A stretch of DNA of 64,000 bases, taken from contig JADJTQ010000010.1 in the NCBI GenBank assembly GCA_016711125.1, forward strand, positions 62,001-126,000. Direction: 5' to 3'. Made by a program: the position numbers and the translations under genes. Position 1 is the first letter of the stretch. The number at the start of each line of letters is the position of its first letter. Shown one piece after another: positions 18,648 through 27,287 of this stretch. This DNA comes from Saprospiraceae bacterium. Its GTDB lineage: Bacteria; Bacteroidota; Bacteroidia; Chitinophagales; Saprospiraceae. A model generated the notes under the pieces. The model saw only the letters and a program-made list of their open reading frames with translations. It had not been told where the DNA came from and ran no database searches.

Positions 18648-18706
18648 TAAGCCAGCAAATCTTCGATTTCGCGCATCGTCCTGACCGCAGCGTCAGGATA
18701 TCTTTA
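18648..18706 (+). repeat. Palindromic interspersed repeat, copy 3
   Basis: AAGCCAGCAAATCTTCGATTTCGCG followed by TCCTGACCGCAGCGTCAGGATATC. It is shortened relative to copies 1 and 2 but keeps both hairpins. With copies 1 and 2 it brackets the two toxin-antitoxin modules. Confidence 0.7.
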
Positions 18707-18783
18707 CCGACAAAAGTAGCGTCGAGATTATTATACTCTTCCTTGTTTTATAATGGTAACAGCGCTGCAAGTTATGTCCAATT

Positions 18784-19149
18784 TTTAGATTTACAGGAGG
18801 ACTTTTTCTGCACGACAAACTGATTCACGTAGATCACATCGTACTTGACACCAGTTCTTTCACAACAAGTACAAGTGATGTTGAATTGGACTACTCAGCT
18901 TTTTTCAGTCCAAATCCTGCATCTGAGAATATATTGGTAAAAAAGGAGGCGCTCATTAGCTCTGAATATTTCAGAATTACTAATTCTAGTGGCAGTCAAA
19001 TATACCACTTCCCAACAAGAGATAGATGGGGGTCTCAAGTTGAAAAAATTGATGTTGATATCTCACTTCTTCCAGTAGGCATGTATATCGGTCAGATAAT
19101 GTACACAGATGGAAAAAGTATAGCACAAAAACTGCTCATACATAGGTGA
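18784..19149 (+). pseudogene. C-terminal remnant of a T9SS-exported protein
   Basis: The open frame (LHDKLIHVDHIVLDTSSF..., no convincing start) leads into a type A T9SS sorting domain: FFSPNPASENILVKKEA, then VDISLLPVGMYIGQIMYTDG and the basic end AQKLLIHR. SPNPASE and the GMY turn are the usual landmarks of this domain, which directs export across the outer membrane. The rest of the protein is missing; the segment sits next to the palindromic repeats, where a recombination event may have cut it. It could instead be a small sorting-domain-only protein starting near 18886. Confidence 0.6.
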
Positions 19150-19371
19150 TTTTTCTGCCGGGAAAGATGGTGATTCACGCACTGCTAAAAATCTGCTTTC
19201 CGTCAAACCCAAGGCTTACTTTCACTGGCTTGACCTACCTTCCTGCCTCCCAAAAAAAAATAAAATCGCGCGATTCCTTTTTTCCTATCTTGAGACTGAG
19301 ATCAGACCTGCCAAGTTCCTCTTTCACTGGATGTAACATTTATTGTCTTACTACTCTAAAGAAAGGTAAAG

Positions 19372-20388
19372 ATGATGAGAAACCTGATGACCTTAGCGGT
19401 ACTTCTGCTACCGCTGCTGATTGGTGCTCAGAACCTTGAAGTACAAGGAAAAGCCAAGATAACCGAAATGGACAAAGTCAATACTGCTGATAGCGTCGTT
19501 GTGCGTCTGGCAGATGGTACGTTAGGAGTCCGCGATAAGTCTACTCTGACTCATGATATTAACGATCCCGTTAATGCCCAGGACGCAACGACCAAGGCAT
19601 ACGTAGATGCTCTTATTACACAACTGATGAACGATTTTGCTAACAGTAATGAAACATTTACTTCGCCTACAACCGGTACAGTGACAGATTCTGAAGGGAA
19701 TGGTTACAATATTCTGAAAATTGGAGGGGAACAGGCCCCTGCAAGTAAGTCCCTGGATGGAGGTACATCGAATGTTGTGATTCCTACCGTGGGCCCTCAA
19801 TGGTGGATGGTAGAGAACCTCCGAGCCACAAAATACAATGACGGCACGCCGATCCCACTAATTATAGATAGTATGCCGTGGGCTGCTCTTAGTACTCCCG
19901 GCCATTGCTGGTATAATAACGATTCTCTAACAAATGCAGGAACCTATGGTGCCTTGTACAACTATTATGCAGTGGCCGACACAAATAGTCGAAATGTATG
20001 TCCTAGCGGCTGGCATGTATCAACTGACAGTGAGTGGAAAGGGCTTGAAAATTACCTTAAAGATAATGGATATGGATATGGAGGTAATGCCTCATTTATT
20101 GCAAAATCATTGGCTTCTCAAATGGGCTGGAATTATAGCGTAACCGCAGGAACACCGGGCAACGACCAGGTCAATAACAATAGTAGCGGCTTTACAGGCT
20201 TCGCTGGGGGATGCCGCAACTCAGGCGGCTCGTATGCAGATATGAATAGGTTCGGGTATTGGTGGTGTCCAACTGAGCTCGATTTTGAAGCTAAATGGCA
20301 TGTATTAGTATTTAGCTATGCCAGTTTAATTACGAATTACAGCGGTGATAAACCAAGAGGTTTTTCCATACGTTGCGTTAGAGATTAA
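19372..20388 (+). CDS. Exported FISUMP-domain protein
   Basis: 338 aa. A signal peptide (MTLAVLLLPLLIGA) is followed by the leader LEVQGKAKITEMDKVNTADS, shared with the gene at 25976. A short helical part (ALITQLMNDFANS) precedes a Fibrobacter-succinogenes major paralogous (FISUMP) domain from about residue 110: ILKIGGEQ, QWWMVENLRATKYNDGTPIP, CPSGWHVSTDSEWKGLENYL, SSGFTGFAGGCRNSGGSYAD and the terminal FSIRCVRD. This domain has a C-type-lectin/formylglycine-enzyme-like fold and is probably a surface ligand-binding module. The first ATG and the second codon are both Met; either may be used. Confidence 0.85.
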   Translation: MMRNLMTLAVLLLPLLIGAQNLEVQGKAKITEMDKVNTADSVVVRLADGTLGVRDKSTLTHDINDPVNAQDATTKAYVDALITQLMNDFANSNETFTSPTTGTVTDSEGNGYNILKIGGEQAPASKSLDGGTSNVVIPTVGPQWWMVENLRATKYNDGTPIPLIIDSMPWAALSTPGHCWYNNDSLTNAGTYGALYNYYAVADTNSRNVCPSGWHVSTDSEWKGLENYLKDNGYGYGGNASFIAKSLASQMGWNYSVTAGTPGNDQVNNNSSGFTGFAGGCRNSGGSYADMNRFGYWWCPTELDFEAKWHVLVFSYASLITNYSGDKPRGFSIRCVRD

Positions 20389-20463
20389 ATTGTTTTTCTA
20401 TGAAATAAAGGATAAGTATCAAAAAATAATTTTCCCGGCTCAGTACACCAAGCAACACAAGCC

Positions 20464-23400
20464 ATGCGAAATAGAAACACGCTCCTTAATCAGATCGGCA
20501 ACACACAAAATCTCCAAAGTACCTTTAGACTTGCTTTTTTATTTATAAAATCCCTTTTTTATTTCAACTCCTTTTTAGGTAAAGGATGGATAAAGTTTAA
20601 AGTATGGCTTTTGAGCCAAAACAAACAATCTAAAATAACTAAGCCCATTTATTCCTTTTGGCGAAGGATAATACTAGCTCTGTTTATTTCTTTCTCAGTT
20701 GCAAAACCCGCAACATATGCCCAGGTGAATGTTCAGGATTCCTTGGCTTTGGTGGCGTTTTACCATGCCACAAATGGACCGTATTGCACTGATAGTTGGA
20801 ACTTGAACGAACCGGTTTATACTTGGCCTGGGGTAGCTGCTGACTCCGCTGGCAGAATCATTTCTTTATCAGGAGCAGATTGCACTGGTTTAATTCCGTC
20901 TGAAATTGGAAATTTGGTACATCTTCAAAGTTTAGATCTCTATGGCAACCTTACAGGTTCCATTCCCACTGAAATTGGAAATTTGGTAAATCTTCAAAGT
21001 TTATATCTCAATGGCAATCTTACAGGTTCAATTCCCACTGAGATTGGAAACTTGACAGATCTCCAAAATCTAAGTATTAATAATACGCAGTTGTCAGGGC
21101 CTATACCTAGTCAAATTGGTAACTTGACAAAGCTGCAATACCTCGGGCTTTTTGGTAATCGATTGTCTGGTTCTATCCCAACCCAAATTGGTAACTTAAC
21201 AAAGCTGCAAAATCTCGACCTTGCTTACAATCAGTTGTCTGGTTCTATCCCAACCCAAGTTGGTAACTTAACAAAGTTGCAACATCTAAACCTAGGAGCA
21301 AATCAGTTATCAGGATTTATCCCCACCAGTATTGGTAACTTGACAGTTCTTGAATATCTGTATCTTGGATACTCGGGTTCTGACATTGGAAACCTACTGT
21401 CAGGATCTATACCTTCTGCTATAGGTGACTTGACAAATCTTCTGTATTTGGACCTATCCAATAATCAGTTGGAATCTATCCCGGTGGAAATCGGTAATTT
21501 AACGAAACTGGAATTTCTTTCTCTTGATCAGAATCAGGTATCCGGGCCTATCCCAACCAGTGTTGGGAATATGACAAATCTTCAGAGATTATTTCTGCGA
21601 AATAACCAACTTTCGGGCTCAATCCCTACTAGAATTGGGGACATGACAAATCTTTATGCACTAGATCTCTCATACAACCAATTGTCAGGATCATTACCAG
21701 TGGAAATCGGTAACTTAAAGAAACTGGAATTTCTTTATTCTAATCATAATCAGTTATCCGGATCTATCCCGACCATTATTGGAAATATGACAAATCTTCG
21801 GGATTTATATCTCTCTGAGAACCAATTATCCGGATGTATCCCGACCAGTATTGGGAATATGACAAATGCTCAATTCATTAATCTGAGCTCGAACCAATTA
21901 TCTGGATTTCTACCTCCAACTATTGGTAACCTACCTAATATCATCTGTTTAGGTGCTTATCGTAATAATTTATCTGGTTGCTTTCCAACTGAATATTTAA
22001 ACCTTTGCAATAGCGCGTGTGTTGCTTTTTTTGGCAATCCGAATCTGGAAGACTTTAACGATTTTTGTGCAGGAACTATCAGCTCCTGTGAGACATTCAA
22101 CTTTCTAATTTCTCACCTCAGAAATATACCAGATAATGTCAAGTACAGCAGTGACAAAACGATAGATAGTATACATTCAGGAAATACCGGTTATTTTAGT
22201 GTTGCTGCGGATGGCTCGGAAGCCTCCTGGTTTGAAATCACAAAAGATGGACTTTCCAGTGTGAATGTCAGTGATATTAATCTCAAAATCGAAGAAAACG
22301 AAATCGTTTCTGACCCTGACGTAAATGGCCTTCTCCTCTATGATGGGATCGCAAATAATAAAATCAGATTTAACTATCGACATCCGGAATTTGTTAGTCT
22401 CGCCCCAAATCAACTGTATAAAGAGGTGCATGTAGTAGTTGAGAAGTTCAGCACCGGAGAAGAATTAGCGAGATATCCTATACGAATTTATCGCGCACCA
22501 GTGTTGATGATTCATGGCCTTTGGTCAGAAGGAACAGCCTTTAACAACATGTATGATCGATTATTCGCTTCGGGCAATTATTCTTCTTTTCAACTTAAAT
22601 GGGGCGTCTACAAATTTACCAATGATCAAGAATTTGATGCAAATTATTACCGGATCTATGGATGGATCAATGAACTAATAGATGTAATGGCAAGTAAAAA
22701 AATTGCTTGCAGCGAGGTGGATATTGTAACCCATAGCATGGGTGGTTTACTTTCGAGGCTATATCTATCCAACAGTCTTTATCCAAAAAATATCAATAAG
22801 TTAATTACCATAAATACTCCGCATTCGGGCACCCAAATGGCTAACTTATTGCTTGACAACACCTGCCTGAAACCCCTTTTCTCAAGTGTTATTAAATTTC
22901 CCAATTCAGGTTCTACCGAAGCGGGGGCGATAGGGGATATGCAGATTGACCATAATCCGATCGACGATATGACTACCCATGCAACTTCAGTAGGTACTCC
23001 CAAGCATGCCATTTCTACGACATTTCCGATTGATCTCGTCCTGGCAAACACTTCACAACAACTGCAGAACGTACCCTTCTTAAGGGTTCTTACTCTTCCT
23101 CTCAGTATGATAAGGATTATTCTTGCACAAACTTTCAATGGAGAGCAAAATGATATAGCGGTGCCACTTTCCAGTCAACTGGGCGGTCTAAATTCACCTT
23201 ATGTAACTTCAATTTCCAACCAACTGCATATTGGTTCCCAAGCCAATTTGACGGTCATCAATACCGTTAGTAATTTATTAAGTGTATCTCCCCGTGATCA
23301 GTCTCAATTTACCACCAGCCCCTTTAGCCCTCCTGATCTAACCTATACGACGCCTATAATTCTCGGTTTCGGCTGCGAAGTATTGAATAATTCAACACAA

Positions 23401-25044
23401 AATCAACGAAATAATGTATCCAGTGTAGAAATTATCACACCTCTAACTGCATCTGGTTATAATCCAGGCGACACAATACATTTTAATATAACCGGGAGCG
23501 CCATTGATGAAATTACTTTATTACTGGAGGGCTGTGGCGAAAACCTCTACCGGTCTGATACCACAGGTACTGCTCTTGTGTCACATTGGGTGGTTGATAC
23601 CTGCTCCTTTGGAGAACGAAACATCATCGCGATGGGTTACGATTCGACTAATAAAATATTGGTATTCGATACGATTCACATCATGATCCAGCCTGATCTT
23701 TTTATAGACAGTATTGCTTTGGGTCCCAATCCTTTATTATTGTCCGAGGGTGAGCAATATAGTTTGGATATCCATGCCGTATCTTTAGTTGACTCCACCT
23801 TTGCCGATATGGCTCAACTTGAGGGGTTAACTTATTCATTTACCAATGGAAATGCCTCGTTTTTTGAAAAGGGAGTCATCAAGGCCGATCTTCCCGGCAG
23901 CGATTCGCTGGTAGTATCTTATAACGGCATAGTCAGCAATGCCATTGAAATACAAATACAAAGTTTTTGTTTTGACACGCTTGTTATCAATGATCATCCC
24001 ATTACTAGTAAAGTCTATAAATCCTCTGGCAAAATTAATTCTGGTGGAGCGGTCGCCGATAGTGTTTCGTTTCAGTCGGAAACAGAAATCAATTTAAATT
24101 CGGGTTTTGAGGTAAGCACTCCTGCCGCTTTCCAGGCGAGAATCTCTGATTGCGAATGTGCCATTAATCAGCTCAATCTTCAGATAAATATATTTGACAA
24201 CAATACGCCTGATGTCCCGGAGGATGATACTTATAATTTTACTATTAATCCGCAAGGGATAGGTCTGGGACCGCGATATGCTATAGGTGGCGATATTACC
24301 ATGACCGGTTTGTCTTATGGCCAACCGGTATTAATGAATAACAATGGTGCCAATTTTTCAGTATTATTAAATCCTCTTTTTATTCAGGTATCAGACGTTG
24401 ATCAGCCGGACTGTGTCTTTGAAACGCTGGTGTCAGGTCTTGGCTTACCTTCTTCCTGCTCTAAACCCAACAAAACGGCTCAGGAAAGACTGGATTGTGG
24501 CGAGACACCATGTGATATTTTTAACAGTGGGATACCATTAGATTCATTATATGGAAAAATTTACGCTGGTGGTTTGATCTTTTACTTGAATACTACTACA
24601 TGTACAGGGCTCGTGGCTGCATTTGCAGATCAGAATAGTGGTCCCTGGGGCTGTCATGGAACTGATCTTTCTAATGTTCCTAATGTGACAAGTGGTCCAT
24701 CTGGCCCGGGAGCCGATATCGGAGATGGAGAGTCTAATACTGACGAGATTTTCACAGAATGTGCTGAAGTTGGCATTGCGGCTAAGATCGCAAGAAACTA
24801 TGGCAATGGATCATACTGGTTTTTACCATCCGCACATGAATTAAATGAGATGTATCTAAAAATTGGACCGGGAGCGCCCGCACCGAATAAGAATATTGGT
24901 GGGTTTGCTAGTGATTACTATTGGAGTTCTACTGAGTACGACCTCTACGACGCATGGCTACAGTACTTTGGCATTAGCAATGGCAATCAATACAATAGCT
25001 ATACGGACTTCGACGGTCGGGTTCGGGCGGTTCGGGCTTTTTAG
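20464..25044 (+). CDS. Giant exported LRR-lipase-like protein with DUF1566 C-terminus (possible DGR target)
   Basis: 1526 aa. A long N-terminal extension leads to a signal segment at about 67-87 (RIILALFISFSVAKPATYA). About 17 plant-type leucine-rich repeats follow (units such as LSGSIPTQIGNLTKLQNLDL, to ~530). Then comes an alpha/beta-hydrolase of lipase/PGAP1 type: oxyanion region VLMIHGLWSEG (680-690) and nucleophile Ser758 in THSMGG, with NTPHSG after it. Adhesin-like beta domains follow, then a DUF1566 (Lcl_C) domain from about 1365 ending YWSSTE....VRAVRAF. The last 40 codons are strikingly rich in NNC/NNT codons. It looks like a surface protein that binds, and perhaps cleaves, an ester ligand. 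The start codon is uncertain. Confidence 0.85.
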   Translation: MRNRNTLLNQIGNTQNLQSTFRLAFLFIKSLFYFNSFLGKGWIKFKVWLLSQNKQSKITKPIYSFWRRIILALFISFSVAKPATYAQVNVQDSLALVAFYHATNGPYCTDSWNLNEPVYTWPGVAADSAGRIISLSGADCTGLIPSEIGNLVHLQSLDLYGNLTGSIPTEIGNLVNLQSLYLNGNLTGSIPTEIGNLTDLQNLSINNTQLSGPIPSQIGNLTKLQYLGLFGNRLSGSIPTQIGNLTKLQNLDLAYNQLSGSIPTQVGNLTKLQHLNLGANQLSGFIPTSIGNLTVLEYLYLGYSGSDIGNLLSGSIPSAIGDLTNLLYLDLSNNQLESIPVEIGNLTKLEFLSLDQNQVSGPIPTSVGNMTNLQRLFLRNNQLSGSIPTRIGDMTNLYALDLSYNQLSGSLPVEIGNLKKLEFLYSNHNQLSGSIPTIIGNMTNLRDLYLSENQLSGCIPTSIGNMTNAQFINLSSNQLSGFLPPTIGNLPNIICLGAYRNNLSGCFPTEYLNLCNSACVAFFGNPNLEDFNDFCAGTISSCETFNFLISHLRNIPDNVKYSSDKTIDSIHSGNTGYFSVAADGSEASWFEITKDGLSSVNVSDINLKIEENEIVSDPDVNGLLLYDGIANNKIRFNYRHPEFVSLAPNQLYKEVHVVVEKFSTGEELARYPIRIYRAPVLMIHGLWSEGTAFNNMYDRLFASGNYSSFQLKWGVYKFTNDQEFDANYYRIYGWINELIDVMASKKIACSEVDIVTHSMGGLLSRLYLSNSLYPKNINKLITINTPHSGTQMANLLLDNTCLKPLFSSVIKFPNSGSTEAGAIGDMQIDHNPIDDMTTHATSVGTPKHAISTTFPIDLVLANTSQQLQNVPFLRVLTLPLSMIRIILAQTFNGEQNDIAVPLSSQLGGLNSPYVTSISNQLHIGSQANLTVINTVSNLLSVSPRDQSQFTTSPFSPPDLTYTTPIILGFGCEVLNNSTQNQRNNVSSVEIITPLTASGYNPGDTIHFNITGSAIDEITLLLEGCGENLYRSDTTGTALVSHWVVDTCSFGERNIIAMGYDSTNKILVFDTIHIMIQPDLFIDSIALGPNPLLLSEGEQYSLDIHAVSLVDSTFADMAQLEGLTYSFTNGNASFFEKGVIKADLPGSDSLVVSYNGIVSNAIEIQIQSFCFDTLVINDHPITSKVYKSSGKINSGGAVADSVSFQSETEINLNSGFEVSTPAAFQARISDCECAINQLNLQINIFDNNTPDVPEDDTYNFTINPQGIGLGPRYAIGGDITMTGLSYGQPVLMNNNGANFSVLLNPLFIQVSDVDQPDCVFETLVSGLGLPSSCSKPNKTAQERLDCGETPCDIFNSGIPLDSLYGKIYAGGLIFYLNTTTCTGLVAAFADQNSGPWGCHGTDLSNVPNVTSGPSGPGADIGDGESNTDEIFTECAEVGIAAKIARNYGNGSYWFLPSAHELNEMYLKIGPGAPAPNKNIGGFASDYYWSSTEYDLYDAWLQYFGISNGNQYNSYTDFDGRVRAVRAF
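24919..25044 (+). other. Candidate DGR variable repeat (VR) at the 3' end of the LRR-lipase gene
   Basis: The codons from TAT 24919 read YWSSTEYDLYDAWLQYF, then a variable block, then VRAVRAF and stop. About 21 of the 28 codons between STE and the final VRAVRAF end in C or T, and residues alternate with a constant skeleton (AW, Q, F, GNQ). This matches the mutable NNY codons produced by adenine-specific mutagenesis of an AAC/AAT-rich template in DUF1566-type DGR targets. The 3' end CGGGTTCGGGCGGTTCGGGC is GC-rich, as an IMH would be. No template or reverse transcriptase is in the window. Confidence 0.55.
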
Positions 25045-25087
25045 TAGAAAAAATATTTAGATACCTCGAAATTAAAACATAAGTAAA

Positions 25088-25930
25088 ATGAAAAAATCAA
25101 AACTCTTCATCATGGTATTTCTACTTTCCAGTTTCAGTGCAAACAGTCAAGAAGAGAAGCTGGAGATACAAGGAGCAATCCAGATCGGAGATTCGGAAGA
25201 CCCAACTCCTGATCCAGGCACGATAAGATGGACTGGGTCTGATTTTGAGGGTTGGAATGGAATCAGCTGGTTGTCACTGACTTCTCCGAAGCAATATGTC
25301 AAAGACATTGATAATAATAGCTATGAGATTGTTACCATCGGTACTCAAGTATGGATGGCAGAAAATCTGCGGGCCACCAGATTTAATGATGGAGCCTTTG
25401 TGCCATTAGTAACTGATAATACAGAATGGTCTGGATTGACTTCGCCTGGATATACTTGGTACGATAATGGTGATTATGGTGCACCAGACTACGGAGCTCC
25501 TGAATATGGTGCACTCTACAATTGGTTTGTGCTGGATACCATCACGAATGGTGGTCGCAACATTTGCCCCACCGGATGGCACGTGCCTTCAGATGAAGAA
25601 TGGACCACATTGATTGCCCTCATGGATCCTTCTCAAGATCCAGATGGGTTTCCTCAAAGTACTACAGCGGGCCAAAAATTGAAGGAAACTGGCTTGGCAC
25701 ATTGGAATTATGTGTACGCAACAAACGAAAGCGGATTCACGGGTCTTCCTGCCGGCGGTCGCAATCCCGATGGTAGTTTTTTCGAAATTGGCCTAAAAGC
25801 ATATTGGTTTTGTTCTACTTCCTTTGAAGGCAATGCCATAGTTCGCGAGCTTTTTAGTGCCAGCGGGAATTTGTATAGAGTTATTTCTGCAACACAATAT
25901 GGTGCATCTGTGAGATGTCTCAAGAATTAA
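25088..25930 (+). CDS. Exported FISUMP-domain protein
   Basis: 280 aa with a Sec signal (KSKLFIMVFLLSSFSANSQ) and a short leader KLEIQGAIQIGDSEDPTPDP. The FISUMP domain runs from VKDIDNNSYEIVTIGTQVWM through NLRATRFNDGAFVPLVTD and CPTGWHVPSDEEWTTLIAL to the end GASVRCLKN. A small internal duplication DYGAPDYGAPEYGAL (about 134-148) extends one loop. It follows the LRR-lipase gene by 43 bp and precedes a third leader-sharing protein, so the three may be one transcription unit of surface-display genes. Confidence 0.85.
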   Translation: MKKSKLFIMVFLLSSFSANSQEEKLEIQGAIQIGDSEDPTPDPGTIRWTGSDFEGWNGISWLSLTSPKQYVKDIDNNSYEIVTIGTQVWMAENLRATRFNDGAFVPLVTDNTEWSGLTSPGYTWYDNGDYGAPDYGAPEYGALYNWFVLDTITNGGRNICPTGWHVPSDEEWTTLIALMDPSQDPDGFPQSTTAGQKLKETGLAHWNYVYATNESGFTGLPAGGRNPDGSFFEIGLKAYWFCSTSFEGNAIVRELFSASGNLYRVISATQYGASVRCLKN

Positions 25931-25975
25931 GTGTTTACAATTTTTTTTTGTCTTCACAATACTAGAAAGGTAAAG

Positions 25976-26929
25976 ATGAGAAACCAAATGACCTTACCTG
26001 TACTCCTGCTACCGCTGCTGATTGGAGCTCAGAACCTTGAAGTACAAGGCAAAGCGAAAATATCAGAAATGGACAAAATTAACACTGCCGATAGCGTGGT
26101 GGTACATTTACCTGATGGCACATTGGGTGTGCGAGACGTATCAACCTTGACTCAATTCCAGATATTAAGTATTTCTAATGATACCATTTATTTGGCGAAC
26201 GGTGGCTTTGTAAAATTGCCATCGGGTTTTAACGGCCAGTATAGCAGCTTGTCTGGAGCTCCAACTAATGTGAGTCAATTCACCAATGACATAGGCTATT
26301 TAACGAGTGAAATGGACGGATCCACAAGCAATGAGATTCAAACGATTTCGCGCACTGGTTTAACCGTGAATTTGAGTGATGGAGGTGGAAGTTTTCAAGA
26401 CTCGGTCAATGTGTATACAGCTGGTGCAGGAATTGCCATTGCTAACAAGACGATTAGTGCTACTAATAGTACAAGTCCATGGTTCATTGGTAAAGATACC
26501 TTGGGTGGTATTGTCTATTATATTTTTAAAGGAAGTGACGGTCTTGAGCACGGGCTAATCGTCTCCAAGACAGAGTCAGCTTTAGAATGGCAAAGTCTCT
26601 CTTCCTTGGTTACCGGTAATAGCAGCTGGGATGGTGCAAACAATACAGGACTAATGATTAATAGTCCTGCCAAAACTTTTGTACAGAGTCTGGGTGGTGG
26701 CTGGTATCTACCATCCATTGACGAGCTTAGTCTATTATGGCACAATCGTTTTCATATAAACAAGACCCTCTCTATTGGCGGGTTCACATTATTGGCCCAA
26801 AATACATTTTATTGGTCGAGTACAGAGATCAATCTTACCGTCGCATCAGGTTTTGAATTCGGTTATGGCAACATGAATTACACCAGCAAGACGAATGCTT
26901 ATAGCGTCCGAGGAATTCGGACTTTTTAA
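25976..26929 (+). CDS. Exported DUF1566-domain protein
   Basis: 317 aa from the ATG at 25976, chosen because MRNQMTLPVLLLPLLIGA and the upstream string GAAAGGTAAAG match the gene at 19372. The leader LEVQGKAKISEMDKINTADS is shared too. After a linker containing LSGAPTNVSQFTNDIGYLTS comes a DUF1566 domain: GGIVYYIFKGSDGLEHGLIV, GGGWYLPSIDELSLLWHNR and FYWSSTEINL...SVRGIRTF. The C-terminal segment is less like a DGR variable repeat than that of the LRR-lipase gene. It probably is a surface binding protein. Confidence 0.8.
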   Translation: MRNQMTLPVLLLPLLIGAQNLEVQGKAKISEMDKINTADSVVVHLPDGTLGVRDVSTLTQFQILSISNDTIYLANGGFVKLPSGFNGQYSSLSGAPTNVSQFTNDIGYLTSEMDGSTSNEIQTISRTGLTVNLSDGGGSFQDSVNVYTAGAGIAIANKTISATNSTSPWFIGKDTLGGIVYYIFKGSDGLEHGLIVSKTESALEWQSLSSLVTGNSSWDGANNTGLMINSPAKTFVQSLGGGWYLPSIDELSLLWHNRFHINKTLSIGGFTLLAQNTFYWSSTEINLTVASGFEFGYGNMNYTSKTNAYSVRGIRTF

Positions 26930-27287
26930 TTTAACAATTCATTTATTCTTTTTCTCATTTATTGTTGATGTCTTTTAGCTGGTCTCAATGGACTAATAAT
27001 ACCTGGTGCAAGTGTCGAACATATCACATGGATCATCTGCAATTAAATTAAATGAATATTATAATTAAAAGGTAAAACACCAAAGGATTAGTCAATGCTT
27101 ATTTTTTACGGGCGGCAAGAACTTTTGGCTTCAAAGTTTATAAATACGTTGTTTGAACAAAATGGGCTCTCTAGCAATTTATCAAAAAAATATACATACA
27201 TATTTATACTTGGCCTTTTGTTTGTCGTCCAAGTAATTTTACTAGACCAGATAGCAAGTAGCAATGCGTTTGGTCTTTCAACTTTAT
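26930..27287. other. Intergenic region between convergent genes
   Basis: About 360 bp. A 67-codon frame on the plus strand (from 27095) includes one hydrophobic helix, but has no homology I recognise and no ribosome-binding site that stands out, so I do not call it. No terminator hairpin is obvious. Confidence 0.4.

Noticed and set aside
16495..18700. CRISPR array
   Set aside because: Repeats are few, palindromic and irregularly spaced, with no constant-length spacers and no cas gene.
26815..26929. Third possible DGR variable repeat, at the end of the 25976 gene
   Set aside because: It has YWSSTE and a VR-like ending (SVRGIRTF) but lacks the NNC/NNT bias and the AW/GNQ skeleton; probably an ordinary DUF1566 end.
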